From NCBI GenBank assembly GCA_018701215.1, contig JABIWH010000011.1, positions 120,853-184,852 of the forward strand: a stretch of 64,000 bases of DNA. Direction: 5' to 3'. The translations under genes and the position numbers were made by a program. This DNA is from Rhodospirillaceae bacterium. GTDB lineage: Bacteria; Pseudomonadota; Alphaproteobacteria; GCA-2731375. Positions 52,207 through 60,528 of the stretch are shown piece after piece; within the stretch, counting starts at the first letter, position 1; each line of letters begins with the position of its first letter. The notes below the pieces were generated by a model that saw only the letters and a list, made by a program, of their open reading frames with translations, was not told where the DNA came from and made no database searches.

Positions 52207-53004
52207 TTATGCGGAAATGTGGCGCAGGCGATCGATTAACGGGGCAACCTTGCCGCCATTGGCCTTCAAGATGGCGGCGAACTCCTGACGTTTGGTCAGG
52301 GCCAGGCTGATACCTTCGGCAACCACATCAATAACCCGGTACTGGCCGTTGCGTTGCCGCATGCGCCAGACCAATTTCAGAACCTGGCCATTACCCTGGG
52401 CAATACGGCTTTGCACCATGACATCGCGTTTACCCGCGCGACGGGCCGAAATCACATCGAAGCTGGCTACCTTGGCGCCGGCGATTTTCGAGGCATAGCT
52501 GTGCTGCAGGAATTTGGTAAATGCATCCACGTATGCCGTGCGCAGGTTAGCGTCGGCACGTTTCCAATGCCGGCCCAGGGCAAAACGCGCCATTAGGGGA
52601 ATATCGAACTCCCGCGCCATCAAGCCATGAAATTTTGCGGCCTTGTGGGCTTGGTTCAATTGGCCGTCATTAAGGATGTTGACCGCTTCGTTGCTCAACT
52701 GCTTTAGGGCCAATATGGCGTCTTCGGGATTAACCGTCTCGGGCCCTGCCGCGGGTGCAATCTCCGCCAGCCGCGCCAATGCCTCGCCGCTAAGGGCGTC
52801 GGACGAATTCAAAATTAGATCGAGATGAGCGTTGTTGTCGATTATGGCGCTGGGCCAGATTTCATCCGCGATTTTGGCGGATGCGATACCGTTCCAAGCT
52901 GCCGGACCAGCCTGCGCGCCAATAATTGACAACATGCCCAATGCGGCTATGGCCAACATACCCAACATGGCCAGTCTGCTGGCCGATAAACCCCGTTTGC
53001 GCAT
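52207..53004 (-). CDS. mlaC: MlaC/Ttg2D-family phospholipid-binding protein
   Basis: The 265-residue protein starts at ATG 53004 behind GGGAG. The hydrophobic leader (to about 33) is a signal peptide. The MlaC core is visible as IDFPLMARFALGRHW-like DIPLMARFALGRHWKRA, TAYVDAFTKFLQHSYASKI, and YRVIDVVAEGISLALTKRQEF. It ferries phospholipid across the periplasm between outer membrane and MlaD. It is unlinked to mlaD (5186-5644) in this window. Confidence 0.9.
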   Translation of the reverse strand: MRKRGLSASRLAMLGMLAIAALGMLSIIGAQAGPAAWNGIASAKIADEIWPSAIIDNNAHLDLILNSSDALSGEALARLAEIAPAAGPETVNPEDAILALKQLSNEAVNILNDGQLNQAHKAAKFHGLMAREFDIPLMARFALGRHWKRADANLRTAYVDAFTKFLQHSYASKIAGAKVASFDVISARRAGKRDVMVQSRIAQGNGQVLKLVWRMRQRNGQYRVIDVVAEGISLALTKRQEFAAILKANGGKVAPLIDRLRHISA

Positions 53005-53105
53005 CTTTCGTACTCCCGTCGAAAGCCCTCTAAGGACAATCTGACGGCAATCTCTTAAGTTCCCGTTAGGAAGTTTGGTAAATTGAAAATTAATAATGAA
53101 GGCTT

Positions 53106-53121
53106 TGTGACGCTGGTCACT
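53106..53121. promoter_or_regulatory. CRP-like palindrome upstream of mlaC
   Basis: TGTGA-N6-TCACT matches the CRP/FNR-superfamily consensus TGTGA-N6-TCACA at 9 of 10 fixed positions. It is about 100 bp upstream of the mlaC ATG. One-mismatch sites can occur by chance. Confidence 0.35.
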
Positions 53122-53252
53122 GTGGAAACTGGCTTTCAACCTCATATTGGCATCGAGGTCATCAGAAAACGCATGAGGCAAAAGGATGCGACAGCGCATC
53201 AGCAACCGACAGAAGGTCGTAGTCGCGGTCTGGAGCCTATTATGGCTAATTT

Positions 53253-53281
53253 CAGCCTCCGCGCTGCTACGGCTGTTTTTT
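53253..53281 (+). terminator. Orphan terminator-like hairpin
   Basis: CAGCC (53253-53257) pairs with GGCTG (53271-53275), followed by T6 (53276-53281). The stem is short and the loop is 13 nt. No plus-strand gene lies upstream, so it would end an unannotated RNA if functional. Confidence 0.35.
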
Positions 53282-53305
53282 GAAGTCAGCGGCTAGACAA
53301 AAACC

Positions 53306-53989
53306 TCATCCATCCACCAGACAGCCATCTTGAAGCCGCACGACACGGTCCAGACGGTCAGCTACCAGGGGATCATGGGTCGCCACAAGCATACCCAGGC
53401 CGCGTCCCCGTACGATTGAGAGCAATTCCGAGAGAACCATTTCCGCCGTCGCCTGGTCAAGATTGCCCGTAGGCTCGTCCGCCAACAACAAAACAGGCTG
53501 GTTCGCTAGGGCCCGGGCAATGGCAACGCGTTGTTGTTCACCGCCCGACAATTGCCCCGGCGCGTGTCCCAGCCGATCCGCCAGGCCCAGTTCCGCCAAT
53601 AACTGTTCGGCCCGCGCGCTTGCCTCATCCGCCGGCAGCTTGGCCAGACGCATGGGCATCAGGACGTTTTCCAGAGCGGTGAATTCCGGCAGCAAGTGGT
53701 GAAACTGATAGACGAAGCCCACATGGTCCCGGCGCATGGCCGTGCGTTGGCCGTCATTCATGGCGGCGCAGTTTTGCCCGGCTATCATGATATCGCCGGC
53801 ATCAGGCTCCTCCAACAAACCGGCGGCATGTAACAGCGTGGACTTGCCCGAACCCGACGGGCCCATCAGGGCCACTGCCTCGCCCACCTCAATCGTCAGA
53901 TCAAGACCGCGCAAAACCTCTAACCGCCTGCCGCCCTGCACGAAGGCGCGTGCCAACCCTGTGATCCGCAACACCCCGTCATCACTCAT
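53306..53989 (-). CDS. lolD: Lipoprotein-releasing ABC ATPase LolD
   Basis: The 227-residue ATPase powers release of outer-membrane lipoproteins from the inner membrane to LolA. Walker A is GPSGSGKST (43-51), Q-loop YQFHHLLPEF, signature LSGGEQQRVAIARAL and Walker B LLLADEPTGNLD. The FHHLLPEFTALENV segment is typical of LolD. It overlaps the lolC stop by 8 bp and is the last gene of the minus-strand run. Confidence 0.96.
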   Translation of the reverse strand: MSDDGVLRITGLARAFVQGGRRLEVLRGLDLTIEVGEAVALMGPSGSGKSTLLHAAGLLEEPDAGDIMIAGQNCAAMNDGQRTAMRRDHVGFVYQFHHLLPEFTALENVLMPMRLAKLPADEASARAEQLLAELGLADRLGHAPGQLSGGEQQRVAIARALANQPVLLLADEPTGNLDQATAEMVLSELLSIVRGRGLGMLVATHDPLVADRLDRVVRLQDGCLVDG

Positions 53990-55223
53990 AGCGCAGCGCC
54001 TCGACCGGATCGACGCGGGCCGCCCGCCAAGCTGGATACAACGTCGCCAGGAACGACAGCGCCAAGGCCATCAACACGACAGAGACAACTTCGCCATTGT
54101 TCACCTCTGCCGGTATCCGGCTTAAAAAGCGGACCTCGGGCGACCATAACTCGGTGCCCATAAGACTTTCCAGCCAGCGCCGGATGCTGTCGATGTTCAG
54201 ACAAAACGCCAGCCCAAGGGCAAACCCAGCCAGAGTGCCGATGACGCCGATCGAGGTGCCGGAGATCACGAAAATCCGCATGATCATGCCCCTGCTCGCC
54301 CCCATGGTGCGCAGAATGGCGATTGCCTTGCCCTTGTCGTTCACCAGCATGATCAGGGAGGAGACAATATTAAACGCCGCAATCAGGATAATCAGGGTCA
54401 GGATCAGGAACATGACGTTACGTTCGACCTGCAGGGCCTGAAAAAAATGGCTGTTGACCTGCTGCCAATCCACCACTCTGGCCACCCCCGGCACGGACTG
54501 GATGGCGGCACGCAAACGGTGGACGTCGTCGGGATTGTGCAGAAACATTTCGATGCCATTGACCGCGCCCTTCAGGCGGAAGAACACCTGCGCCGCCGGC
54601 AGGGGCATATAGATAAATGTCGAGTCGTATTCATACATGCCCACCATGAACGTGGCGGCGATACGGTATGATTTCATCCGCGGCACGGAGCCAAAAGCGG
54701 TGCTCGTAACCTGGGGCGAAACCAGCCTTATGTCATCACCCACGCGCAAACCCAGTTTCGCCGCCAACCGCTGTCCGATCACCACCGCATGTTTGCCTTT
54801 GAAATCGGCCAGCGAGCCGCTGTAGAGGTTGTCCGCGATGATCGCCCGGCCTGCCACATCCTTGGGCCACATGCCGCGTACCAGGGCGCCGGAGGCCTGT
54901 TTGTTTGCCGTCGCCATGACCTGTCCCTCTATCAAGGGGGCGGCGACGCGGATGCCGTCGATTTTACCGAGAGCATCGGCGAGCGGGTCAAAATCCCGCA
55001 ACCTTGCATCCAGACCCCGGGCCATCATGTGGCCGTTAAGGCCCAACACCCGGTCCAGCAATTCGGTGCGAAAACCATTCATCACGCTCATCACGATAAT
55101 CAGCGTGGCAACGCCAAGGGCTATGCCGACCAGAGAAAACCAGGCAATGATGGAGATGAAACCCTCGTGCCGGCGGGCGCGCAGATAGCGCGCGGCGATG
55201 GCCCATTCCAGGGATCCAAACAT
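53982..55223 (-). CDS. lolC: Lipoprotein-releasing permease LolC/LolE family
   Basis: The 413-residue MacB/LolE-type permease has an N-terminal helix (ISIIAWFSLVGIALGVATLI), a periplasmic domain of about 220 residues, then three C-terminal helices (MFLILTLIILIAAFNIVSSL; VISGTSIGVIGTLAGFALGL; VVSVVLMALALSFLATLYP). Only one LolC/E gene is present, so a homodimer (LolF-like) probably pairs with LolD, as in many Alphaproteobacteria. It starts 9 bp after the proS stop. Confidence 0.94.
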   Translation of the reverse strand: MFGSLEWAIAARYLRARRHEGFISIIAWFSLVGIALGVATLIIVMSVMNGFRTELLDRVLGLNGHMMARGLDARLRDFDPLADALGKIDGIRVAAPLIEGQVMATANKQASGALVRGMWPKDVAGRAIIADNLYSGSLADFKGKHAVVIGQRLAAKLGLRVGDDIRLVSPQVTSTAFGSVPRMKSYRIAATFMVGMYEYDSTFIYMPLPAAQVFFRLKGAVNGIEMFLHNPDDVHRLRAAIQSVPGVARVVDWQQVNSHFFQALQVERNVMFLILTLIILIAAFNIVSSLIMLVNDKGKAIAILRTMGASRGMIMRIFVISGTSIGVIGTLAGFALGLAFCLNIDSIRRWLESLMGTELWSPEVRFLSRIPAEVNNGEVVSVVLMALALSFLATLYPAWRAARVDPVEALRYE

Positions 55224-55232
55224 CAGCCTGCC

Positions 55233-56555
55233 TTAGTTATCGGTCAGGGTGGTGATGGCGGCCTCGATGGAAAGCTCCTGACGTTCGCCAGTGGCCCGCT
55301 GCTTAACCTCGACCACACCGGATTTAAGGCCGCGCGGACCGACGATTAACTGCCAGGGCAGGCCGATCAGATCCATGGTGGCGAATTTGCCCCCCGCCCG
55401 GCCGTCGCTATCATCCAGCAGCACATCAACGCCGGCGCGGCGCAGTTTTTCGTAGATATCGGCCACCGCTTTATCACAGGCCTCGTCGCCAACCTTCAAA
55501 TTGATTAGACCAACCTGAAACGGCGCCACGGAGGCAGGCCAGATGATGCCGTCATCATCATGGCTGGCCTCGATTATGGCACCAACCAGGCGCGAGACAC
55601 CGATACCATAACAGCCCATTTCCACCGGCACCTCGGCGCCGTCGGCTCCCATTACGGTCGCGCCCATGGCTTTCGAATATTTGGTACCAAGATAGAAAAT
55701 ATGCCCAACCTCGATGCCGCGGGTGGCGATACGGCGATCCTCGGGCACGTCGGCCTCGAACTGTGCGGCGTCATGCTTCTCGTCCGTGGCGGCATAGCGC
55801 GACGTCCAGTGTTCGATCACCGGAGACAGATCGCTGCCGTAGTCGACGCCGGCTTCGGGCGCCGCAAAATCCAGATAGTCGGCATGGCAATAAACTTCAC
55901 TCTCGCCGGTATCAGCGAGGATAATGAATTCGTGGCTCATATCGCCGCCGATGGGTCCGGTATCGGCCTGCATGGGAATAGCTTTCAGGCCAAGGCGTTC
56001 ATACGTGCGCAAATAGGCCACGAACATCCGGTTATAGGAATGACGGGCGGCTTCGGGGTCCAGATCAAACGAGTAGTTATCCTTCATCAGGAATTCCCGG
56101 CCGCGCATGATGCCAAAGCGCGGACGGACTTCGTCGCGGAACTTCCACTGGATATGATAGAGGTTCAAAGGCAGTTGCTTGTAGCTGCGCACCGAGCCGC
56201 GGAATATATCGGTGATCAATTCTTCATTGGTGGGACCAAACAGCATATCGCGCTCGTGGCGATCGGTGATGCGCAGCATCTCCAGGCCATAGTCGTCGTA
56301 ACGGCCGCTTTCCCGCCAAAGATCCGCTGGCTGAATGGTCGGCATCAACAATTCCTGAGCACCGGCGGCATCCTGCTCCTCGCGCACGATCTGCTCGATC
56401 CTTTTCAAGACGCGAAAGCCCAAGGGCAGCCAGGAATAGATCCCGGCGGATGATTGCCGGATCATGCCCGCCCGCAACATCAAACGGTGCGAGACGATCT
56501 GCGCCTCGGCCGGGGTGTCTTTCAACACGGGAAGAAAAAACTGCGACATACGCAT
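55233..56555 (-). CDS. proS: Prolyl-tRNA synthetase, short alphaproteobacterial type
   Basis: The 440-residue class II synthetase charges tRNA-Pro. It lacks the roughly 180-residue YbaK-type editing insertion between motifs 2 and 3, as is usual in Alphaproteobacteria. Motif 1 region SRHRLMLRAGMIRQSSAGIY-like text (SHRLMLRAGMIRQSSAGIY), motif 2 WKFRDEVRPRFGIMRGREF and motif 3 MGCYGIGVSRLVGAI are seen. Ala-tRNA-Pro editing would have to come in trans. It lies 9 bp upstream of lolC. Confidence 0.96.
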   Translation of the reverse strand: MRMSQFFLPVLKDTPAEAQIVSHRLMLRAGMIRQSSAGIYSWLPLGFRVLKRIEQIVREEQDAAGAQELLMPTIQPADLWRESGRYDDYGLEMLRITDRHERDMLFGPTNEELITDIFRGSVRSYKQLPLNLYHIQWKFRDEVRPRFGIMRGREFLMKDNYSFDLDPEAARHSYNRMFVAYLRTYERLGLKAIPMQADTGPIGGDMSHEFIILADTGESEVYCHADYLDFAAPEAGVDYGSDLSPVIEHWTSRYAATDEKHDAAQFEADVPEDRRIATRGIEVGHIFYLGTKYSKAMGATVMGADGAEVPVEMGCYGIGVSRLVGAIIEASHDDDGIIWPASVAPFQVGLINLKVGDEACDKAVADIYEKLRRAGVDVLLDDSDGRAGGKFATMDLIGLPWQLIVGPRGLKSGVVEVKQRATGERQELSIEAAITTLTDN

Positions 56556-56683
56556 GGAAGGCCCTCAAATCCTGAAACTGCCGGAACGTTTTAGATCATA
56601 GCTGGATAGAGGGCGATATGTAGGGAAAACAACCCTATAAGGCAATGCCAAGCTCTGGGGGCGGGCCTGCGGCTAGGGAAATG

Positions 56684-57115
56684 CTACTTCCCGCGCAGCA
56701 ATTTGCGGCAGGCAGCGACCATCTGCTGGGTTTCGGCGTTACCCAGGGATTTCCCCTCGTACATAACTTCGCCGGTTTTGCGGTCGACAGTAACGACCCC
56801 GACGCCCACTTCTGATGCATCCACGGGCGTGCTGGAACCTTTTTTCAACAAGTTGCCCAAGGGCACATGCAAGGGAATGGCGATGACAGCGGGCAAATCG
56901 ATCTGCTTGTCACCATCCAGGTTGGCTGATTTCACCGGGCGGCCACGAACATCGACGCCGGGCTTGTAGGCGACGTCCGCGGCGGGGCGGTGGCGAACCA
57001 TGCGCCGGCAATCCTTTTTTGAAACCGTGACTTTTTCTTTCAACACGCCAGCCGACACCGGTGCCACGGCAAAGCCGGCCGCCAAAAATGCCAAAATGAT
57101 ATAATGAGCCTTCAT
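56684..57115 (-). CDS. Small exported protein of unknown function
   Basis: A 143-residue protein with a clear signal peptide (MKAHYIILAFLAAGFAVAPVSA, cleavage before GVLKEKV). The mature part has KKDCRRMVRHRPAADVAYKPGVDVRGRPV, then IDLPAVIAIPLHVPL, and ends MVAACRKLLRGK; two cysteines could form a disulfide. I do not recognise a domain. It lies upstream of proS, separated by 128 bp, and just downstream of the candidate sRNA terminator, so it probably has its own promoter. Confidence 0.75.
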   Translation of the reverse strand: MKAHYIILAFLAAGFAVAPVSAGVLKEKVTVSKKDCRRMVRHRPAADVAYKPGVDVRGRPVKSANLDGDKQIDLPAVIAIPLHVPLGNLLKKGSSTPVDASEVGVGVVTVDRKTGEVMYEGKSLGNAETQQMVAACRKLLRGK

Positions 57116-57167
57116 GAACCTAATTTGTGCCAGGTCCCCTTAAACATCTCTTAACATTCGGCTGCGG

Positions 57168-57255
57168 AAAAAAAGAGGCCGCACCTGTGAGGGTGCGGCC
57201 TAAATAGGAGGAAACGCCATCGAGCGTTTTGTCGGGAGTCGAGCCTCCAACGACA
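57168..57255 (-). ncRNA. Candidate small RNA with three stem-loops and intrinsic terminator
   Basis: No gene on either strand explains this element. Read on the minus strand it has three hairpins. The first pairs GTCG and GGAG with CTCC and CGAC (57254 to 57231). The second is AAACGC/GCGTTT (57229 to 57212). The third is a 9-bp stem of GGCCGCACC with GGTGCGGCC (57200 to 57177), followed by T7. Between hairpins 2 and 3 an unpaired CCTCC (57211 to 57207) can pair with Shine-Dalgarno sequences. TTGATT-N16-CATTAT upstream predicts a start near 57255. Length would be about 88 nt. This architecture resembles alphaproteobacterial anti-SD sRNAs. Confidence 0.55.
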
Positions 57256-57275
57256 TTTATGATAATGGTTCTTAA

Positions 57276-57289
57276 TTGATATAAATCAA
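57276..57289. promoter_or_regulatory. Perfect FNR/FixK-type box
   Basis: TTGAT-N4-ATCAA is a 10-of-10 match to the FNR/FixK/Anr palindrome. It overlaps the candidate -35 of the sRNA, centred about 27 bp upstream of the predicted start, a position that fits repression better than activation. Confidence 0.6.
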
Positions 57290-57351
57290 GTGCTCATTTG
57301 GAATTGTTTCAATCAATACAAACATGGTACATAAAAACCACAGCCGAGGTT

Positions 57352-57615
57352 TCAGTTCGACGGCGCGAAATAGGCCCTGAAATCGAGCCAGCCAACCTCC
57401 GACGCAACAATGATCAAGCCCATAAGAGCAGCCGAAATTAAGGTCGTGATCACCATCTTGGTGAAGATACGCGGCTTCGCCGGTGCCGACGTGGCTTCGC
57501 CCTCGGTCACCTCGCCGCCTTCTTCACGTACCGTGCGCACGCCAAAGGGTAGCACCATGAACAGCACCAGCCACCAGATAACAGCGTAAATCAGAATTCC
57601 GGTAACCGGGTTCAT
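57352..57615 (-). CDS. DUF1467 family membrane protein
   Basis: The 87-residue protein has two transmembrane helices (about 5-25 and 54-74) and the family opening ILIYAVIWWLVLFMVLPFGV. The loop between them is acidic then basic. DUF1467 genes usually sit between mce and proS in Alphaproteobacteria, as here; function unknown. It starts 9 bp after the mce stop. Confidence 0.9.
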   Translation of the reverse strand: MNPVTGILIYAVIWWLVLFMVLPFGVRTVREEGGEVTEGEATSAPAKPRIFTKMVITTLISAALMGLIIVASEVGWLDFRAYFAPSN

Positions 57616-57624
57616 ATCGCGGCC

Positions 57625-58029
57625 TTAAAGCTGTTCAATTTCGATCAAGGTTCCGCAGAAATCCTTGGGATGCAGGAATAAAACCGGCTTGCCGTGGGCA
57701 CCGATCCGGGGCTCACCGTCACCCAGAACCCGGGCCCCATCGGCCCGTAATTGGTCACGGGCGGCGATGATATCCTCGACCTCGAAGCAGATATGATGAA
57801 TGCCGCCGTCGGGGGTGCGATCGAGGTATTTGGCCACCGTCGAACCTTCACCGAGGGGATGGAGCAGTTCGATCTTGGAATTTTCCAGCTCCACGAAAAC
57901 CGTGGTGACGCCATGATCGGGTAACTCCAACGGCTCGGATACCGTCGCCCCCAAGGTGTCGCGGTAAAGCGCCGTGGCCGCGGCCAGATCAGGCACCGCG
58001 ATGGCAAGGTGGTTCAATCGTCCAATCAT
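57625..58029 (-). CDS. mce: Methylmalonyl-CoA epimerase
   Basis: The 134-residue VOC-fold epimerase interconverts (R)- and (S)-methylmalonyl-CoA in propionyl-CoA use. ATG 58029 follows GAGGAT; a longer reading to 58089 runs into rnj and lacks homology. Metal ligands are expected at His in GRLNHLAIAV, His in GGIHHICFEV and Glu in the C-terminal GTLIEIEQL. The downstream methylmalonyl-CoA mutase also needs B12, as does NrdJ, consistent with a cobalamin-using cell. Confidence 0.94.
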   Translation of the reverse strand: MIGRLNHLAIAVPDLAAATALYRDTLGATVSEPLELPDHGVTTVFVELENSKIELLHPLGEGSTVAKYLDRTPDGGIHHICFEVEDIIAARDQLRADGARVLGDGEPRIGAHGKPVLFLHPKDFCGTLIEIEQL

Positions 58030-58057
58030 CGAATTATCCTCATAATGCGCATTCGTC

Positions 58058-59725
58058 TCAATCCAGACGAATGATTCGCGCCTCAACAACCGCCCGCTTG
58101 CCTAACCGGTCACGGATCAGACGCCGTAATGCGACCCGCGCGGTCTCCGTCATGCGGCCATCGTCACGTCGGGCACTATCGGGCAGTTCGTCCAAGGCCG
58201 CCTCGACCGCGCTGCCGGCGGCAGCCATTAGATCGGTGGTACCCGCCGCGCCCTCGCTCGCCAGGCCCTGCAACACCAGCTCGGGATCGGCTAGCAACTC
58301 ACCGTCTGGATCAGCCACCAAAATGACCACGGCACCGCCGCTGAACATCAATTTGCGCCGGGTACGCACACCATCATCGTTGGCCGGCACCAGCACATCG
58401 CCATCAACATAACAGCGCCCGCTTTGCACTTCCGCCACCACCTCCGTGGCACCGGGAGACAGACGCAAAGCCTGGCCGTTTTCGATCACCACCGCCTCGG
58501 GCACCTGCAATGACCGTGCCAGCTCCGCATGGGCCAGCATATGTTGATATTCACCATGCACCGGCACCGCGATCTTGGGCCGGACAAGGCGGTACATTTC
58601 CGCCAATTCATCCCGGCACGGATGGCCCGAGACATGCACGCCAGGTTCTTTTTCGCCGATCACCTCGACGCCGTTCCAAAGCAAACGGTTTCGCACCCGG
58701 CTAATGGCCATCTCGTTGCCAGGAATGACCCGGGACGAGAAGATCACCAGATCGTCCTTTTCAAAAGTTACATGACGGTGATTGCCGGAGGCGATGCGCG
58801 CCAGGGCCGCCCGGCTTTCCCCTTGGCAGCCGGTACACATGAACATCACCTTTTCGGGCGGTAGATAGGCGCCCTCATCGTCGGTCAGGAAAGGCGGTAG
58901 ATCGTTGAGATAGCCGCATTCCTGGGCCGCGGCGACAATACGCCAAAGCGAGCGGCCCACCAGCACCAAGTGGCGGTCATGGGCAGCCGCGACCCGGGCC
59001 ACCGTATCGATGCGCGCCACATTGGAGGCAAAGGAGGCAACCGCGATACGGCCGGTACGATTGGCGCAGATCCGCATCAAGGATTCGAGCACATCGCCCT
59101 CGGACCCGGAGGTGCCTTCGTTCAAGGCATTGGTGCTATCACCGATCAATGCCATGACGCCTTCATCGCCCAAACGCCGGAGAGCCTCTTCATCACTTTT
59201 TGGGCCGACCAGGGGATTTGGGTCCAATTTCCAATCACCCGTATGCAGCACCAGACCGGCATCGGTCCGAATGGCCAGGGCATTCATCTCCAAGGTCGAA
59301 TGGGTCAAAGCGATAAAATCGATGCCAAAGGGACCAATTTGTAGCTGCTCGCCCGGTTCGATAATGTGCAGCGGCACCTCCAGCAACAAGCCGGCTTCCT
59401 CCAACTTATTGCGTAGCAGGGCGGCGGCGAAGGGCGTGGCCCAGACGGGACAACGCAGGCGCGGCCACAAATGCGCCACGGCGCCTAGATGATCCTCGTG
59501 GGCATGGGTCAAGATTAGACCGGCCAGATCATCTCGGCGTTCTTCGATGTAGGTAGGATCGGGGGTAATCACCTCGATGCCCGGCTGCTCCCCGTCGGCG
59601 AAGGTAATGCCGAGATCGACCAGCAACCATTTGCCGGCAAAGCCGTACAGATTCATATTCATGCCGATCTCGCCAGACCCACCCAGGGGCAGGAAGATCA
59701 ACTCGTCCTCAGCAAACTCTGTCAC
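58058..59725 (-). CDS. rnj: Ribonuclease J
   Basis: The 555-residue metallo-beta-lactamase/beta-CASP ribonuclease does 5'-3' exo- and endonucleolytic RNA processing, including rRNA maturation. GTG 59725 is the start. The zinc motif is HAHEDH (74-79), and LVLHTGDWKLDPNP, GDSTNALNEG and the beta-CASP SGHPCRDELAEMYRLVRPK are present. The C-terminal oligomerisation domain follows about 445. It lies between coaX and mce in the conserved order. Confidence 0.95.
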   Translation of the reverse strand: MTEFAEDELIFLPLGGSGEIGMNMNLYGFAGKWLLVDLGITFADGEQPGIEVITPDPTYIEERRDDLAGLILTHAHEDHLGAVAHLWPRLRCPVWATPFAAALLRNKLEEAGLLLEVPLHIIEPGEQLQIGPFGIDFIALTHSTLEMNALAIRTDAGLVLHTGDWKLDPNPLVGPKSDEEALRRLGDEGVMALIGDSTNALNEGTSGSEGDVLESLMRICANRTGRIAVASFASNVARIDTVARVAAAHDRHLVLVGRSLWRIVAAAQECGYLNDLPPFLTDDEGAYLPPEKVMFMCTGCQGESRAALARIASGNHRHVTFEKDDLVIFSSRVIPGNEMAISRVRNRLLWNGVEVIGEKEPGVHVSGHPCRDELAEMYRLVRPKIAVPVHGEYQHMLAHAELARSLQVPEAVVIENGQALRLSPGATEVVAEVQSGRCYVDGDVLVPANDDGVRTRRKLMFSGGAVVILVADPDGELLADPELVLQGLASEGAAGTTDLMAAAGSAVEAALDELPDSARRDDGRMTETARVALRRLIRDRLGKRAVVEARIIRLD

Positions 59726-59746
59726 AAACTATTCCAATCCTGGGAT

Positions 59747-60517
59747 CTAGACGCCCCGGCTGCGCCGGTAAATTTCCCGCATCCCCCGCGGGGTAATGTC
59801 GGGAACGATGGCTTCTATCACATCCGTGGCGTCTTGGAATACCGGTGCCAGACCGCCGGTCGAAATAATTTTCATGGGCTTGCCGAATTCGGCCTTGATG
59901 CGGCCCACGATACCTTCGATCAGGCCTACATAACCCCAAAAGACGCCGGAATGCATGCAAGCAACGGTGTTCGTGCCGATAATCTTCTCTGGTTTTGCCA
60001 CCACGATACGCGGGAGCAGTGCCGTCGCGTTATGCAGAGCCTCGAGGCTGAGATTGATGCCTGGTGCGATCACGCCGCCGCAATAATTGCCGTCTTCATC
60101 GACCACGTCGAATGTGGTCGCCGTGCCAAAATCCACCACCACCGCCGGCTGGTTGGGAAACAACATCCCCGCGCCCACGGTATTGCAGATCCGGTCGGCG
60201 CCCACGGGCGGCGTCGCATGAATTTCCACGCCAAAATTCGTTTCATCATCGCCCAATACCAGAGGCTCCGACTTAAAATAATAGCTGCACAAACGGCGTA
60301 GATTGAACAATGCCTGGGGCACCACGGAAGCAATCGCCGTATCGGTAACCACCTCACGGTCAAAGCCATTCAAGTCAAATAGCTGGGAGAGCCAGACCGC
60401 ATGTTCATCCGCCGTTCGGGAGGCGGAAGTGTGCTGACGCCATTCCCCGACGATGGTATCCCCATCAAACAGGGCGAATTTGACATTTGTGTTGTTGGCG
60501 TTGATCGCAAGCAACAT
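59747..60517 (-). CDS. coaX: Type III pantothenate kinase
   Basis: The 256-residue CoaX phosphorylates pantothenate, the first step to CoA. PPVGADRICNTVGA and VVDFGTATTFDVV are characteristic, with the catalytic Asp in GADR. The N-terminal phosphate-binding motif, normally DxGNT, reads NANNT (INANNTNVKFALF): Asp and Gly are both replaced by Asn. Length and all other motifs are intact, so it is probably active, but the change is worth testing. It is 11 bp downstream of birA. Confidence 0.94.
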   Translation of the reverse strand: MLLAINANNTNVKFALFDGDTIVGEWRQHTSASRTADEHAVWLSQLFDLNGFDREVVTDTAIASVVPQALFNLRRLCSYYFKSEPLVLGDDETNFGVEIHATPPVGADRICNTVGAGMLFPNQPAVVVDFGTATTFDVVDEDGNYCGGVIAPGINLSLEALHNATALLPRIVVAKPEKIIGTNTVACMHSGVFWGYVGLIEGIVGRIKAEFGKPMKIISTGGLAPVFQDATDVIEAIVPDITPRGMREIYRRSRGV

Positions 60518-60528
60518 GGCGATGGTCC

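Larger units (their letters stand above)
53005..53305. other. 301-bp intergenic region between lolD and mlaC
   Basis: No convincing gene: the only sizeable plus-strand reading starts with TTG and has no ribosome site. It contains a CRP-like palindrome (53106-53121), a perfect hairpin GATGCG-ACAG-CGCATC (53185-53200) and a plus-strand terminator-like hairpin (53253-53281). The last two are unexplained because no plus-strand gene precedes them. Confidence 0.55.

Noticed and set aside
53083..53283. 66-residue plus-strand open frame in the mlaC-lolD gap
   Set aside because: Starts at TTG without a ribosome site, no domain, and runs into the terminator-like hairpin.
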